NCBI GenBank assembly: GCA_964017155.1
Contig: OZ024861.1
Coordinates: forward strand, 33,959,193-34,023,192
DNA: 64,000 nt
Direction: 5' to 3'
Origin: Oasisia sp. SBJ-2009
Taxonomy: Eukaryota; Annelida; Polychaeta; Sabellida; Siboglinidae
Below the pieces are notes generated by a model. It saw only the letters and a program-made list of their open reading frames with translations, ran no database searches and was not told the origin of the DNA. Every line of letters begins with the position of its first letter. Position 1 is the first letter of the stretch. Of this stretch, positions 44,866 to 57,496 are shown in pieces. The position numbers and the translations under genes were made by a program.

Positions 44866-46041
44866 TCTGGTGCTAATTGTAAAATAATATTAATTATTTT
44901 TTGAAATTATTTTAAATATCAAATACATTATCTATTCATATATTATCTTAATAAATGGATTATTATAAAGACTTTTGTATTATTGTAAGACAGTTATGTG
45001 TTTTTTGTTTTACTTATGTTTTTATAGAGACCATGTATTTAATTACCAGGGGTAGTAAAAATTTTAGTGGCATTTTATAATTTGTTTTTTTAATTTTATG
45101 TACAATACTAATCCATGTATAATCTTATAAGAAAAAATATTATATTTTATTTTAATGAACTCTCGATAAACCAAATACTTTCTTGTTTGCTTGCTGTCTG
45201 GAACTTGACTCTAGGCGGCAACCTTGTTAAACCTTGTCATTGAACACTGGTGGCCCGAGGTCAACTTGTGTTCACTTATTGCTGATAGGGGTTGGCAACA
45301 ACCTCTACAGAATCTACATAATATGTATTGATTACATCATTCTGTTTTGTATTTTTTATTAGATACATTTTGTACTACTTGAACTATCGACATGACCTGC
45401 CACATTTGTTAGCACAAAGTAACTTCATGTTTATTTATTTATTTCTCTTTTGTTCACAGGCATGCTTACATATACAAACAATAAACACGTTTCTAGAGAG
45501 GCAGATAATTCATAGGTGTAACATGAAACAAGAACACTTATTACTACATTCAAATAACTTTCCCTTAGGTTTTTGTCTTCTGAATTATCGAAATCATCAA
45601 CAAAATATACAATGAAAAGCATGTGTTGATGCAGCCTTTTTATCGCTTAGCTGAATTTGCTAAGCAACCTGGATACATCAATTGTTTCGGTTTTCTTAAA
45701 CATATAATGTTTACACAGATTCGTCAAGTGTCATTACGTTATTGATCTTTACATACCAATTATTACAACAAACTTGTCTATATATATATATTAAATTAAT
45801 TATTATGTCATAGCAAATGATATCAAATATATTTGCTATTTCAAGGTATTGATCTTTGGTGTATTTCTTTTTATATGCATCTAGGGTGCTGTGAACTGTA
45901 TTGGATGTTACATGGCACAAATTGGTAATGATTTGATTTGAGATTAGGTATGATTAGTGGTCCCTGCTATGTTGCTCATGGTTGCTGCTGTAGCAATGCT
46001 GAGCAAAAACCCTGATGATGCATTAATTTGCTGTTTCCCAG

Positions 46042-46329
46042 ATCCTTTGCCTCCTACAAACCTGGAGGTTCAGACAGCGTCAACAACAACAGACAGTGTG
46101 AAAGTGACCTGGTCCTATGACAGCACTAAGTCACTTTGTGAGAAGTGGAAAGTGGAGTATAAAGTGAAAGACACATCTGACATCAAGGAGTTGACCACAG
46201 ACAATGTAAACAAGCAAGGAATGACCATTCCAGGACTGATATCAGGACAGACCTACACCATCAGTGTCTTTGGAGTCACCACAGGTGGTATCATCAGTGA
46301 GATGTCTGTTGACATAGATGCCACTGTTA
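46042..46329 (+). CDS. FN3 domain 9 exon (A-type)
   Basis: 288 bp, phase 1-1. Very close to domain 7, with changes such as SLCEKWKVEYKVKDTSDIKE and LISGQTYTISVFGV (Pro to Ser in the corner loop). The same in-frame leader-like sequence precedes it from an ATG at about 45957. Confidence 0.93.
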
Positions 46330-46840
46330 GTAAGTATCCCATGAATATGTTATATGGACAAGTACAACTTATATTAGTTACATTAAAATATGTTTTAAAA
46401 GTTGTAAATTGTCATTTGGAATGTCCATGCATAAACAGAGATGCATTCAACTAGGGTAGACAGTGTCAGTTATGACAAACATTTTGTTCACATCACACAT
46501 ATGGTGACATTTCTACCAGCAACTAACACAGTTATCTAAAGCTGATGATGCTAACTTTTTGAGGATGCACAATGCACAATTTCAGTGCAGTTCTTTTAGA
46601 ACTTAACCAACATCCAGACACATTATCAGTACACATTATGTTTAGATAGATCGGACGTAACAGTTATTAACATCTACCCTGCATGTAACACCACACATTG
46701 AGTTCATACTACTTATGTCATTGATCTTTTAAAATACACTGTAGTTTCCTGTTTGACTGATTGTTTGACATTTTACTGTGGTATCCATATTATATACAAC
46801 TTATTGAACTAATACATATTGACACTCTCTATTTCCACAG

Positions 46841-47110
46841 AGCCATCTGCAGTAACTGATCTGACGGCAGTAGCCACAGACAGCTCACATGTCAAAGTGA
46901 CCTGGACACCAGGTACAGGCATTCACCAGAACCCATTCCAACTGAAGTACCATGGTACACATCACGCAACTGACTGGTCAAGTGTCATTTCTTCAGCTGA
47001 CTCTGAGGAAACAGTGACTGGACTCTTCCCTGGCGACACTTACACATTCGAGGTGAAGGCTGTCAGTGGGACTGAGATAAGTGCCGAGAAGACAACTACA
47101 GCAGTCATAT
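46841..47110 (+). CDS. FN3 domain 10 exon (B-type)
   Basis: 270 bp, phase 1-1, acceptor TATTTCCACAG. LTAVATDSSHVKVTW and the shared FQLKYHGTHHATDWSSVISS identify it as the duplicate of domain 8. It ends at GTCATAT before GTAAGT. Confidence 0.93.
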
Positions 47111-47302
47111 GTAAGTTACAGCAGTGCCTTTATATAACTGCTACTGGTTTATTATCAGGTGATAAAAAATCAAACTCAAGGTCAGTCAACAAAAATATGA
47201 TGTGAGTAACAATTGAATATCAGTTACAGTGTGTATGGATAACTTACATAGATGCAAATACATCTAGATGTAAATATTTGTGTTACTTACACGTTCAACG
47301 AG

Positions 47303-47380
47303 ACACTGTCAGTGGAACTGAGATCAGTGTTGAGAAAAAACGACAACAATTATATGTAAATTACAGCAGCACTTTTTAGT
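47303..47380 (+). pseudogene. Fossil 3' half of a B-type FN3 exon (copy 2)
   Basis: CTGTCAGTGGAACTGAGATC, then GTTGAGAAAAAACGACAACA and a former donor region (ATATGTAAATTACAGCAGCA), align with the end of the B exon at 47060-47125. The donor is altered (GTAAAT) and the frame is damaged. Confidence 0.7.
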
Positions 47381-47480
47381 CCTTTGGCCATGTGTCTAAC
47401 GGAATTATGGCATCATTGTGCACGCACCGTTATATCTCAATTCTCAGAAACTGTTGAAGATAAATTTTCATATTTTGCAT

Positions 47481-47928
47481 ATACGTTTCTTGCAATATGG
47501 ACAGTAAATTTAAATGTTATTGACTTGTTTTAAAGCATCCTGTGGTCCTGGTGATCCTACACTCTTTCAAAAGATCCTTCTTTGTGTTGGAATACTATTG
47601 TCAAGGTCGCAGTGTTTTACCATTTCACCTATATCATCATGCCCACAACTCTTTCTGTTGGTTAGGGATTTATTGGTTTTCTCTTGGTTATGTCTTCCAA
47701 AACTTCCATCCTTGACATTGCTATTTGTAAGTACAGGTTGGGTCTCCTCGTTCTTACCTTCCTTGTCTGCTGAACTGTCTGTAGTTTGTAGTTCATTAAT
47801 GTCCAGCTCTGATCATTAATGTGATCACTAACATATTCACCATTTATGTGTGTGTAACTTAGTCAGTGTAATCCATGTTCGTATGTAATGTATATTTAAA
47901 TATCAAGTGTCTACATTGTTGTCCTCAG
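47481..47928. other. Intron before domain 11
   Basis: Nothing recognised apart from the acceptor TTGTTGTCCTCAG at its end. Confidence 0.5.
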
Positions 47929-48210
47929 ATCCACTGCCTCCAACAAGTGTGACAGTGACAGGAAGAACTACCAGCAGTGTGAGTATCAGTTGGCAGCACG
48001 ACAGCAGCAAGTCCTACTGTGAGAAGTGGAAGGTCGAGTACACAGAGAAGGACAAGACTCAAGGCCAAATCATCCCAATCAACAGTGTGGGTGAGAAGAG
48101 TGTCACCATCACTAGTCTGGATCCAGGACGGACCTACACCATCAATGTGTTTGCTATCACCTCAGATGATGTTGTCAGTAAGACAGCAAAAGAAATGGAT
48201 GTCACCACAG
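47929..48210 (+). CDS. FN3 domain 11 exon (A-type)
   Basis: 282 bp, phase 1-1. DPLPPTSVTVTGRTTSSVSI, SWQHDSSKSYCEKWKVEY and LDPGRTYTINVFAI keep the A-class CEKW signature. It is more diverged from domains 7 and 9 than they are from each other, so it belongs to an older A/B pair with domain 12. Confidence 0.93.
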
Positions 48211-49032
48211 GTAAGTACCAGGCACATCAACTGTAATTAAGTCACCCAGTAGTGGGTGACAACTGGTCAGCAATTTAAAGAATAAGTTAACATACACTGT
48301 AAGGGGTATCTGTTTCATGCAGGCACAGTTTGTGTGCACTTGTAAGCTGTGAGTTCCTTTGTCAGTTATATTACAAACACAATTTTTAAATGGTGAAAAA
48401 TCAGCTTTCTGGTAATAAAATAATAATTAAGAAAACATTAGAAAACCTCCAAAAACAAACTCAGAGGCACATCAAGTAGTAGGGCTAAATGGTTTAATTC
48501 CATGGTGTTTTTAGAAATGTGTGATCTCATAATTGACTTTATGTATAAAATGTACTTGTATTACTGCAAATATGGTAATTCAGCTAGTTTATTATATTTT
48601 GCCTATCACAGTAATGCCTATCTTCACATATCTGTGGGAAACTGATGTACCCAGTTAGCTGACATAGCTGATGTATTTGTCACTGAACCAACTCAGAGGG
48701 GGCAGTTTCTGGGTTGCCATGAAGACGTGATACATGCCATCACCTGATTATGGGGGTTTGTGGATAAAGATTTTTTTAAGTAACGATTAAATGCAAAAAT
48801 ATGTTTTGCTAGTTTTAGTTTAACTGTCGATATCAGACTGAAAGCAATAAAACAAACAAGTGGGTCGAAGTACAATATCATTTTCCAATCAACTATCCAC
48901 TTACAATCATCACCTTTGGGAACAGAACGAACAATTTCCCTTTAACAGAAGTAATCGTAATATGGTATTATTCTGCTTGTAGAAAGCATACGGTTGATGT
49001 TGTAGTAGTCCAATATTGAACTGTTGAAACAG
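48211..49032. other. Intron between domains 11 and 12
   Basis: AT-rich, no gene or repeat recognised. The acceptor at 49031-49032 (TTGAAACAG) has a weak pyrimidine tract. Confidence 0.5.
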
Positions 49033-49302
49033 AGCCACTCGCGGTGACTGGATTGAAAGCAGTTGCTAAAGATGACTCGAATGTAGACGTGAGTTGGTCA
49101 CCTGATGCTACCAGTACCCAGGATGAGTATCAACTGAAATATCATGATGACACAAAAAAGACTGCCTGGTCTAAAGTGGTCTCCTTGACAGAGAAGAAAA
49201 AAACTGTGACTGGACTCTTCCCTGGTGACCAGTACACATTTGAGGTGAAAGCTGTGAGCAACTCACAGACAAGTGCCGTGAAGACGAAGACAGCAGTTCT
49301 CT
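49033..49302 (+). CDS. FN3 domain 12 exon (B-type)
   Basis: 270 bp, phase 1-1. EPLAVTGLKAVAKDDSNVDV, SWSPDATSTQDEYQLKYH and LFPGDQYTFEVKAV match the B class. The weak acceptor could make this exon a candidate for skipping, which would keep the frame. Confidence 0.9.
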
Positions 49303-49749
49303 GTAAGTCAACACACTGATATAACATCTATGTATTTGATACCCATAGTTCTGTCAGCGTTTACTGGAACCAGGACAGGAGCCGAAGTTAATATTTAACT
49401 TTTCTCACGTTTTACATAATATTTGAATTGAGAATGAGCATATAGATAACCTAATTTTACAATAATGTAGTTAATAATAGGTGCACAATTATTAATGTTT
49501 TTATAACAATCATAAACATTGTACCTTTTGAACATTGTTTGGCACCTAAACTCTATGACTACATTTATCTCACTGAACCTAAGGCATACAGACATTTCGA
49601 AAATATCTAGTCCAGACTTTTTATGTGTTGCTAATAAAAAGATGATTTTTGGAACACGTCTCTAGATGTTTCTGAAGAAACTTACTAAAAAATTACAAGA
49701 ATCTTCTTGTAATTAAACTCATAATTCTTTAATATCATTGGCGAGGTTA
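49303..49749. other. Intron, nothing recognised
   Basis: AT-rich sequence before the RTE insertion. Confidence 0.4.
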
Positions 49750-52700
49750 TGAGAACTGTTTTGATGGGGCGTGAAGCCAGTCAGGACAACTCAGCGACCA
49801 GTGTCCTGGTCTGACTGGACTTGCACAGAAGTAACACAACCAAGGAAAGGGACCTTGGTACAACGATGTTGTCTACCTGTATGAAATACAATTCATTTAT
49901 CTGCAGCGATGACGTAACATAATCCGCTGGAAGTACGTGGTGACCCTAGTGTGACAATTTAATTTGATAATTTTGTGTTTGCATTTTGATGAACAATTAG
50001 TGTATTTTAATTAGTGCATATACGATGCTATGGTATGCAGGTATTGCAGTACCTCAGGTATTGCAATACCTCAGGGGGTTTGACGCCCCTGCTATGCAGA
50101 GTTGTAAACCACTGCCTTGTGGTATAGGTTCTTGTCAGAACCGATGGCTAAGGGAGCAAACCCTAAACAGAAAACCATGTCACTGTGGCAGCATCAAGGG
50201 CGGTTGGTGTATGGAACTCCCAACATCTCTCGACCAGCCACTGCAGGGACAAATAGTTTGCGCCTGTCTTGGCATGTTCTTGCCGGTGTGAGACCTCTAT
50301 TTGTTCCCCGAGAGAGTGTCGCTAGTAACTTGCAAAAGCCAGCGGTACTTCAAAACGTTTTGCTAGCAGCTTCCATGAAATGTACAACTGCACGAAACAT
50401 GATACCGGATCGGCCGTCACCCGGGTTACCAAGGACCGAGCTGCTCGACCTCACCTTCCGTCGACAGTGGAAAATCAGCTAGGAAGAAGAAGACAAAGAA
50501 GACAACTACTGACAATAGGACAATGGAACGTCAGGACTCTCCTCGACCGAGAAGGAGCTAGCCGACCAGAAAGACGTACGGCACTAGTAGCAATGGAACT
50601 TGCCAAATATAACATCGACATCGCCGCCCTATGTGAAACAAGGTTCTCAGAGTCTGGTAGTCTCGACGATTTGGAATACTCTTTCTTCTGGAGTGGCAAA
50701 CCCGAAGGAGAAAGAAGGGAGGCCGGAGTGGGCTTTGCTATCAAAAAGGATATCATCACAAAGCTGACAGAAATGCCACGGCCAGTAAGTGACAGAATCA
50801 TGACGATGAGACTACCTCTGAGCAAGGACAACTTTGCTACAATTATCAGCGTGTATGCTCCGACAATGACAAACCCAGATGAAAACAAGGAGGCCTTCTA
50901 CAACCAGCTCGCAAGTGTGCTCAGGGGCATCCCTCGTACCGATAAGCTATTGCTGATAGGAGACTTGAATGCGAGGATAGGAAGAGACAATGACAAGTGG
51001 CCCTTGGTCATGGGCAAACATGGAATCGGGAAATGCAACTCCAATGGCGAACTTCTACTGGCTCTGTGCTCTGAGTTCGAACTGATAGTGACGAACACCA
51101 TGTTCAAGCAGAAGGATGAACGCAAGACCACCTGGATGCATCCTCGTTCCAAACACTGGCATATGATCGACTTCATCATCACGAGGTGTCGGGATAAGAT
51201 GGACATCCACAGCACCCGAGCCATGCGTGGAGCAAACTGCTGGACCGATCACCAGATGCTGAGGTCAAAAGTGGCTTTCAGAATACGACAAAAGCACAAC
51301 AGGCAAGGGACAAATAAGCCGACCAAGCTCAACACTGCAAAACTAAGTACCATCAGCCATGGGGAGAGTTTTGAGCAGGAGATGGACAGTGCTCTCGCCC
51401 ACTGGGAGGAGAAGGAAAATTCAACACCAGACGAGGAATGGGCAGCTCTGCAGCAGGTCGTGTACAACACAACCAAGACATATCTTGGCAAGCCAGACAT
51501 AAAACACCAGGAGTGGTTCGACCCCAACGACCAGGAGCTACAGACTCTTATGAGCAGAAGAGATCTAGCCTACCAGAGAGTGTTGCAAACCAGGAGCACT
51601 AGATCCACTACTGCAGCATACAAAGATGCCTGCAGACTGCTACAAAAACACACCCGTGCGCTGAAGTCAGACTGGTGAGAAAGGAAGGCAGTGGAGCTGC
51701 AGAGAGCTGCTGACAGTAACAACATGAAGGGCTTCTACAATGGACTGAAGGAAGTGTGGGGACCCAAAAAGAAGGGATCTGTTTAACTAAAATCAACAGA
51801 CGGAATGGAAACCTTCTCTGACAGCAAGAGAGTTGTGGCAAGATGGAGTGAACACTCCCAGAAGCTACTCAACATCCCTGGCGACATAGATCACGAAGCT
51901 CTGGACAACATCCCGCAGCGCATTACCAAGACAAGCCTTGATGAGATTCCAACTATGGATGAGATGGCTAGAGCAATCGCCAGCCTGAAAGATGGCAAAG
52001 CACCTGGAGGAGATGGAATTCCTGCAGAAGTATGGAAGCATGTAGGAGACAATCTGTTCAGCAGACTGCACCAACTAATCACCAATGCCTGGGAGATGGG
52101 TTCTGTACCACAAGCATGGAAGGATGCCAGCATTGTAACCATCTACAAGAAAGGTGATCGAACAGACTGTGGGAACTATAGGGGAATCTCTCTTCTTTCC
52201 ACACCAGGCAAGATCTTCGCCAGGATCCTCCTCAACAGACTATCTACCCACATAACACCATAGGTAGTTCCGGAGACACAATGTGGCTTCCGAGGTAACC
52301 GGAGCACCGTGAATATGATATTTTGTCTCCGACAACTACAAGAAAAGTGCATTGAGCAGGACATACCACTGTACATGGTATTTGTCGACTTCAGTAAGGC
52401 GTTCGATACAGTTGGGAGGACCGGACTATGGCAGCTACTGAAGAAGTATGGCTGCCCAGAGAAGTTCACAACAATGATCGAGGCACTACATACCGGAATG
52501 ATGGCGACTTTTAATGTTGGAGGGGAAGTCTCGGAATCGTTCAGGGTCACAAATGGGGTCAAGCAAGGCTGTGTACTGGCGCCCACGCTCTTTTCCATCT
52601 TCCTATCAGCAATGCTCGACAATGCTTTCCGAGACAAGGGGGATGGCATCTACATACAGTCCAGACAGAGCGCTGACCTATTCAACGCCGCACACTTCAG

Positions 52701-53565
52701 AGCGATGACCAAGACTACACGGATACTGATGAGGGAGCTGCTATTCGCAGATGACAGTGCACTGGTTGCACACTCTGCTGAAGAGATGCCGAAAATAGTG
52801 GATGCTTTCTCCGATGCGTCAAAGAAGTTCGGCCTGAAGATTAACATCAAGAAGACCGAGGTGCTGTACCAATCCAACTCTACAAGAACCCGAGAGGAGG
52901 ACATCATGGTTGATGGAAACAAGCTGAACTCTGTTCTAGAATTCACCTACCTGGGAAGCACTATATCAAGGGACGGATGCATTGTCGATGAAATACAGAG
53001 GAGGATGGCCAAGGCTAGTGCATCTTTCGGCCGACTACGCCAGAGACTCTGGAACAACCACCATGTGTCCATGCGGGTTAAAGGCAAGATATACCGTGCA
53101 ATTGTGTTGTCCACCCTCCTATACGGAGCTGAGGCCTGGACAGTGTACATACGACAGGTGAAAAAGCTGCATGCCTTCATGATGCGACATCTGCGTTCGG
53201 TCATGAGGATAACCTGGTTGGACAAAGTGACAAACAAGGAAATACTGGAACGGACAGGGCTGCCATCTATGGAAGATCTTCTGATCAGAAAGAATCTCCG
53301 GTGGACTGGACACCTCATGAGGATGTCATCAGACAGGCTACCGAAGCAGGTTCTCTACTTCCAACTGTCTTCTGGTCACAGAAAGAGAGGGCGCCCTCGT
53401 ATCCGGTTCAAAGATACCATCAAGAGAGCCCTGAAGCTGAGAGACATAAAGATCGACTCCTGGACATCACTCTCACAGCAGAGAGACAAATGGAGAGCAA
53501 GAGTCAAATGGTGGAAGCAGTCTTTGTCGCTTCGCGACCGACAGCATGATGATGATATACGATGC
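49750..53565 (+). mobile_element. Nearly complete RTE-type LINE
   Basis: This ~3.8 kb non-LTR element lies in the intron between domains 12 and 13. It has a 5' region of about 600 bp (exact start uncertain), one long endonuclease-RT frame, and a short GATGAT-type 3' tail near 53546-53558, as RTE elements have. A plus-strand frame at 50117-50482 with some coding look may belong to the 5' end or an upstream ORF. Target duplications were not found. Confidence 0.82.
50380..53565 (+). pseudogene. RTE endonuclease-reverse transcriptase, one frame with three stops
   Basis: The protein starts around LLTIGQWNVRTL (about 50506), the endonuclease/exonuclease/phosphatase fold, with CETRFSESG (catalytic Glu), SVYAPT, LIGDLNARIG (Asp-Leu-Asn) and the terminal WTDHQMLRS (Asp-His). 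RT motifs follow: GKAPGGDGIPAEVW, ASIVTIYKKGDRTDCGNYRG, VFVDFSKAFDTV, NGVKQGCVLAPTLF and LLFADDSAL (the catalytic F-A-D-D). The C-terminus has LRWTGHLMRM and KRGRPRIRF. The frame is continuous apart from TGA 51676-51678, TAA 51784-51786 and TAG 52261-52263. The TGA most likely replaces a Trp codon. Confidence 0.88.
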
Positions 53566-53691
53566 ACCCAGTTTTCATCAACATACTGTATTATCGCAGC
53601 TAGCACAAACCAGAGCACTATTTTGGCTGCATCAGTGATATTTTGCTTGCACTACCAAATAACTTGCAATCGCAAGAAAAATCCAATGTGA

Positions 53692-54461
53692 TTGTAAGAA
53701 AATACCTACGCAGACATGTGTGGAATGTTCTTGAAAAAAGGTAAAAACCATTTGCAACAATTATTTACCTTTATGTTGTTAGTAACATAGCATTGTACTA
53801 CACATGACTGAATGAGTAACATTTCTGGAATAATGCACACAAATTATATGTACACTAGTATTCACCACGCTCTGTATCCATAAGTTCAATCAAGTAGCAA
53901 AGTGAAGAGAAGCAAATGTGTTGTGTACAAACGTGTGTCAAATATATTAAACACAACTGCACAATCACATCAGTCATGTTATTACTGGCTGAAATTATTA
54001 GTTTGATATTCAAAATGTACATATATATGACTATTACTCTGTTACATCTATTATTTTCTTAATATAATCTTTCTCTTTATACATTTATTTGCTAGGCTGC
54101 TTCCAAAATGTCGTTTTACACTGAAGTTGAAAATATGTTATTTCACATGGAATTTGCCTTTTCGAGCAGAACAATTACTTGTTCATAGGCTTTCACTAAT
54201 TGATGTTTGCGGTTGTCAATAGCCCATTTGATGGTAACTAAAATAATAAGTGTTCTACAAATAACAACTGTATCCATCAATTACTATTTGACAAGGTTGT
54301 GCTGAGAAACTACGATTTTAGCTGTTTTAGTATATGTTATATATATTTATGCAACCACTGGTCGATCCAGAACATTGTTGTTTGCCAACATCATTCACTT
54401 TTGTAGCAGTAGCAACTTGTAGTGATGCACATTTAAGGTGTACGTCATTGTTTGTTTACAG
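53692..54461. other. Intron before domain 13
   Basis: AT-rich, nothing recognised; acceptor TTTGTTTACAG at the end. Confidence 0.5.
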
Positions 54462-54746
54462 ACCCATTGCCTCCTACAAAAGTGACAGTCAACACTAGGA
54501 CAGAGACAGACCGTGTGACAGCGTCATGGAAGTATGACGAGACTAAATCATACTGTGAGAAGTGGAGAGTCAATTACACTGTGAAGGGCTTAGTGGACAT
54601 GAAGTCTGTCCACACTAATTCAGCAAATGAACTGCAGATTGTAATCGACAAACTACAAGCTGGACAAAACTACTCAATTAGTGTCTACGGTGTCACAATT
54701 GGTGGTGTCGTCAGTAAACCGTCTGTAGATACAGACGTAACTGTCA
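54462..54746 (+). CDS. FN3 domain 13 exon (A-type)
   Basis: 285 bp, phase 1-1, donor GTTAGT. DPLPPTKVTVNTRTETDRVT, SWKYDETKSYCEKWRVNYTV and LQAGQNYSISVYGVTIGGVV keep the A-class CEKW and tyrosine corner. It is the last A-type domain and has no B partner downstream. Confidence 0.92.
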
Positions 54747-56567
54747 GTTAGTATTTGCATCTAATTCATTCACCTTTTTAGTATGATTGTGCATTTATAT
54801 TTTCTCATGTTTACTTAACTATCTCTTAACAATATGCTCCGGACTGTCTCCCTCTCTTTATACACTTATATATCAACGTTTCGAAATATTAAGATATGAA
54901 TTTGTATGTGTATCACATATATTAATACTCCCTCCTCAAAAGAAACTACCATGGATAAGTACGTCTGGTACATAATATAACATTGATAATTCGATGGTAC
55001 CAAATTGTACAAACAACAAATCGTCTCCAATCATTTCTCAGTTCTTTATTTGTGGTCACACTTTTGAACACATACCAAAAACATAAACAAAATAAACAGT
55101 GTGTCAGTCTAGTAGTAACAATACAAATATACATAGACACATATGATGTATAGACATGTGTCACACAACATGCATACACATTATAATGAAATCAGTATAT
55201 TATAGAATAAAGATATATAATTGTAAAACTAGTTATACCATGAATACATATGCATGCAAATCAACAAATACCAGTCTGTGCATCTAACATATACAATATT
55301 TATTATTCTATCATAACTGTAATGACCGTGCTCATCCCTACATTGCCCTGGAGACTCATTAATGACTCTAACATTCATTATTCATATGAGGTCTGCCATC
55401 ATCTTGCAATATGTAATTTATAGCAGAACATAGATTATTATTCAAACAAGTATCGCAATTTCATATACCTTATTATCATATTACTTCCTATTATCATATG
55501 CAATTCCGATTTACACAGGATACAGACAAGATAACCTGTTAAATGGCTGGTCTCACACCTGGCCAGTGTCTATTATCTAGCTATGCTTCCCAGGGTGGCT
55601 CCCAACGTGTTGTCAAGTGTCAATCAGTCTCTAGCCATAAGGTGATTAAATATGGAGACATTAGTGACCACTGGTTAATATTTCTGATAGTGTAGATTAA
55701 CCATCATAATACAAACACAGTATTTGACTAAACATAATTAAAACATTTCTGGGTAGGGTGTATTCATTTTGTAAATAACAAATACGATGTTTGATGCTGA
55801 TAGACATATTAGGGTAGTTTAATTAATACAAATATGTGTAGACTGGCTAATAAGACTGCATACTTCTGTTATATAAATTTAAAAAAACAACTGACTCTAC
55901 TCATCCGGTGGGGTGAGTTACACAAAAATATCCTTGCAAAGCAGAACATATACCTGGATCAGTTGTTATTGAATAATTGTAACCAAACTGTTTGTGATGA
56001 CATTGCTTGCATGCATTGTTTTAACGTACACTAATAAATCATTAGTACACGTTTATTAGCAGACACACAGCTTCACTGGTCCTTATTTTAGTCTCAACCT
56101 AGACTTATTTACTACACCAACAGTGGCAGTGCCCACTACTCTATTATATAGTATACTAATTAATGTCCATTTTATAACTGCTCTTCAGTTGATAGGTTGC
56201 TGCTAGGCAATCAATCCAAATATACCCTCCTTGCAGGCATCAGCATGATTATTAAAATAACTTGTTTGCACAAATCAACAAGCATTATTTTAATGGTTAC
56301 TACATTGGTCCATGTTTATGTGAAATGAAACTGAAATTAGGTCCATGGAAGAATATAATTGACGAGGCACTTTTGAAAGAGGGGTATTTCAGTGGAATGT
56401 TTATGCCAATTGAAATCAAAAATTCCTTTTCTCCTGCATTTCTATTTTCACACAACGGTCACCAAACAGTTTGGTAAACAAGCATTGAGATAAAATTGGT
56501 CAATTCCACTTGTTGTTTCGGCCTATTATTTGTACAGCAGTTGACTTGTTAACTATGTGTTTTTCAG
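54747..56567. other. Long intron, nothing recognised
   Basis: 1.8 kb of AT-rich sequence. I found no domain exon, LINE motif or inverted repeat of note. Confidence 0.45.
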
Positions 56568-56840
56568 GGCCAGAAATAACAACTACTTTGAGTGAAAGCA
56601 GCAATACAGACACAGACTCTGTCGTGGTGGACTACACTGCGGAGACTGGCAGTGGTGTGTTTGACCGCTACTACTTCTCCATAAATGACAGACACACAAC
56701 AACTGTGACCAAGGCCCATAATGATGTCAGAAGGACAGTGCAGTTCGATGGACTAGAGGCTGGCTTTCTGTACACAGTCACTGCATGGACAAAAAGTGGC
56801 AGTGAGAAAAGTGGGGCTATCGACACACAGGTTCGCACAG
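56568..56840 (+). CDS. FN3-like domain 14 exon (divergent)
   Basis: 273 bp between GTGTTTTTCAG and GTGAGA, phase 1-1. DSVVVDYTAETGSG stands where FN3 B-strands usually have the core Trp (Tyr here). FDRYYFSIND and FDGLEAGFLYTVTAWTK keep the C-strand and tyrosine-corner patterns. Fold assignment rests on these patterns and the exon context. Confidence 0.85.
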
Positions 56841-57217
56841 GTGAGATAATGCACCAGTAGCCTGAGCAAATTCTTCCTTTGCAATTAAATAAGGTTATTG
56901 GAGCATATATATTAAGTATAAGTCATACATCGGAGTTTGTCGGCGCTGCGTCATTGTTACATCACTAATATAATTTAATATAATATACAGTGTGATATAT
57001 ACCTGCATTGGCGACACTAATAAATAGCTGAATAAGTATTGATATAAATAACTGCAGAGGTTGGTTTGGAAACTGTGTCACAATATTGCATAGGGTTGCC
57101 CTAGTGAAACAATTTAATAAAATATGTAAGAAAATCACTGAATATCTGATCATAACTGGACACCTATAATGTTTGCAAGAAATAACCTTTAATATAATGG
57201 AGAATATAATTCTGCAG

Positions 57218-57496
57218 TTCCCAACAAACCTGAGCTCAAATGCCTCCCGGAAGAGAATGCAATGACTGTCACCATAACTAAAGGAGATGGCAATGTGGAC
57301 AAGTTCAGTCTGACCTGCAGCAACTGTAATGATACATCACGACGTGAGGCCGCGCCAAATAGCATCAACACTCGATACAATAACCTGGTTCCCTACACAA
57401 CATACTCATTTAAGGCCACAGCCATTGCTGGCACAGAGTCAAACAATCGAAAGGGAAGTGATATTGTGCCCGTAGATTGCAAGACAAACGATGGTC
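57218..57496 (+). CDS. FN3-like domain 15 exon (divergent, Cys-rich)
   Basis: 279 bp, phase 1-1. PNKPELKCLPEENAMTVTI also lacks the core Trp. It has four Cys (KC, TC, NC and the late DCK), which could form disulphides, and the corner LVPYTTYSFKATAIAG. The donor is GTGAGT after GGTC. Likely an extracellular FN3 domain of a different lineage from the A-D classes. Confidence 0.85.

Larger units (their letters stand above)
44885..47480 (+). repeat. A+B duplication block, copy 2
   Basis: Second copy of 42365-44680. Exons and introns are diverged by a modest number of substitutions and small indels, more than between the C-type units, so this duplication appears older. Confidence 0.85.
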
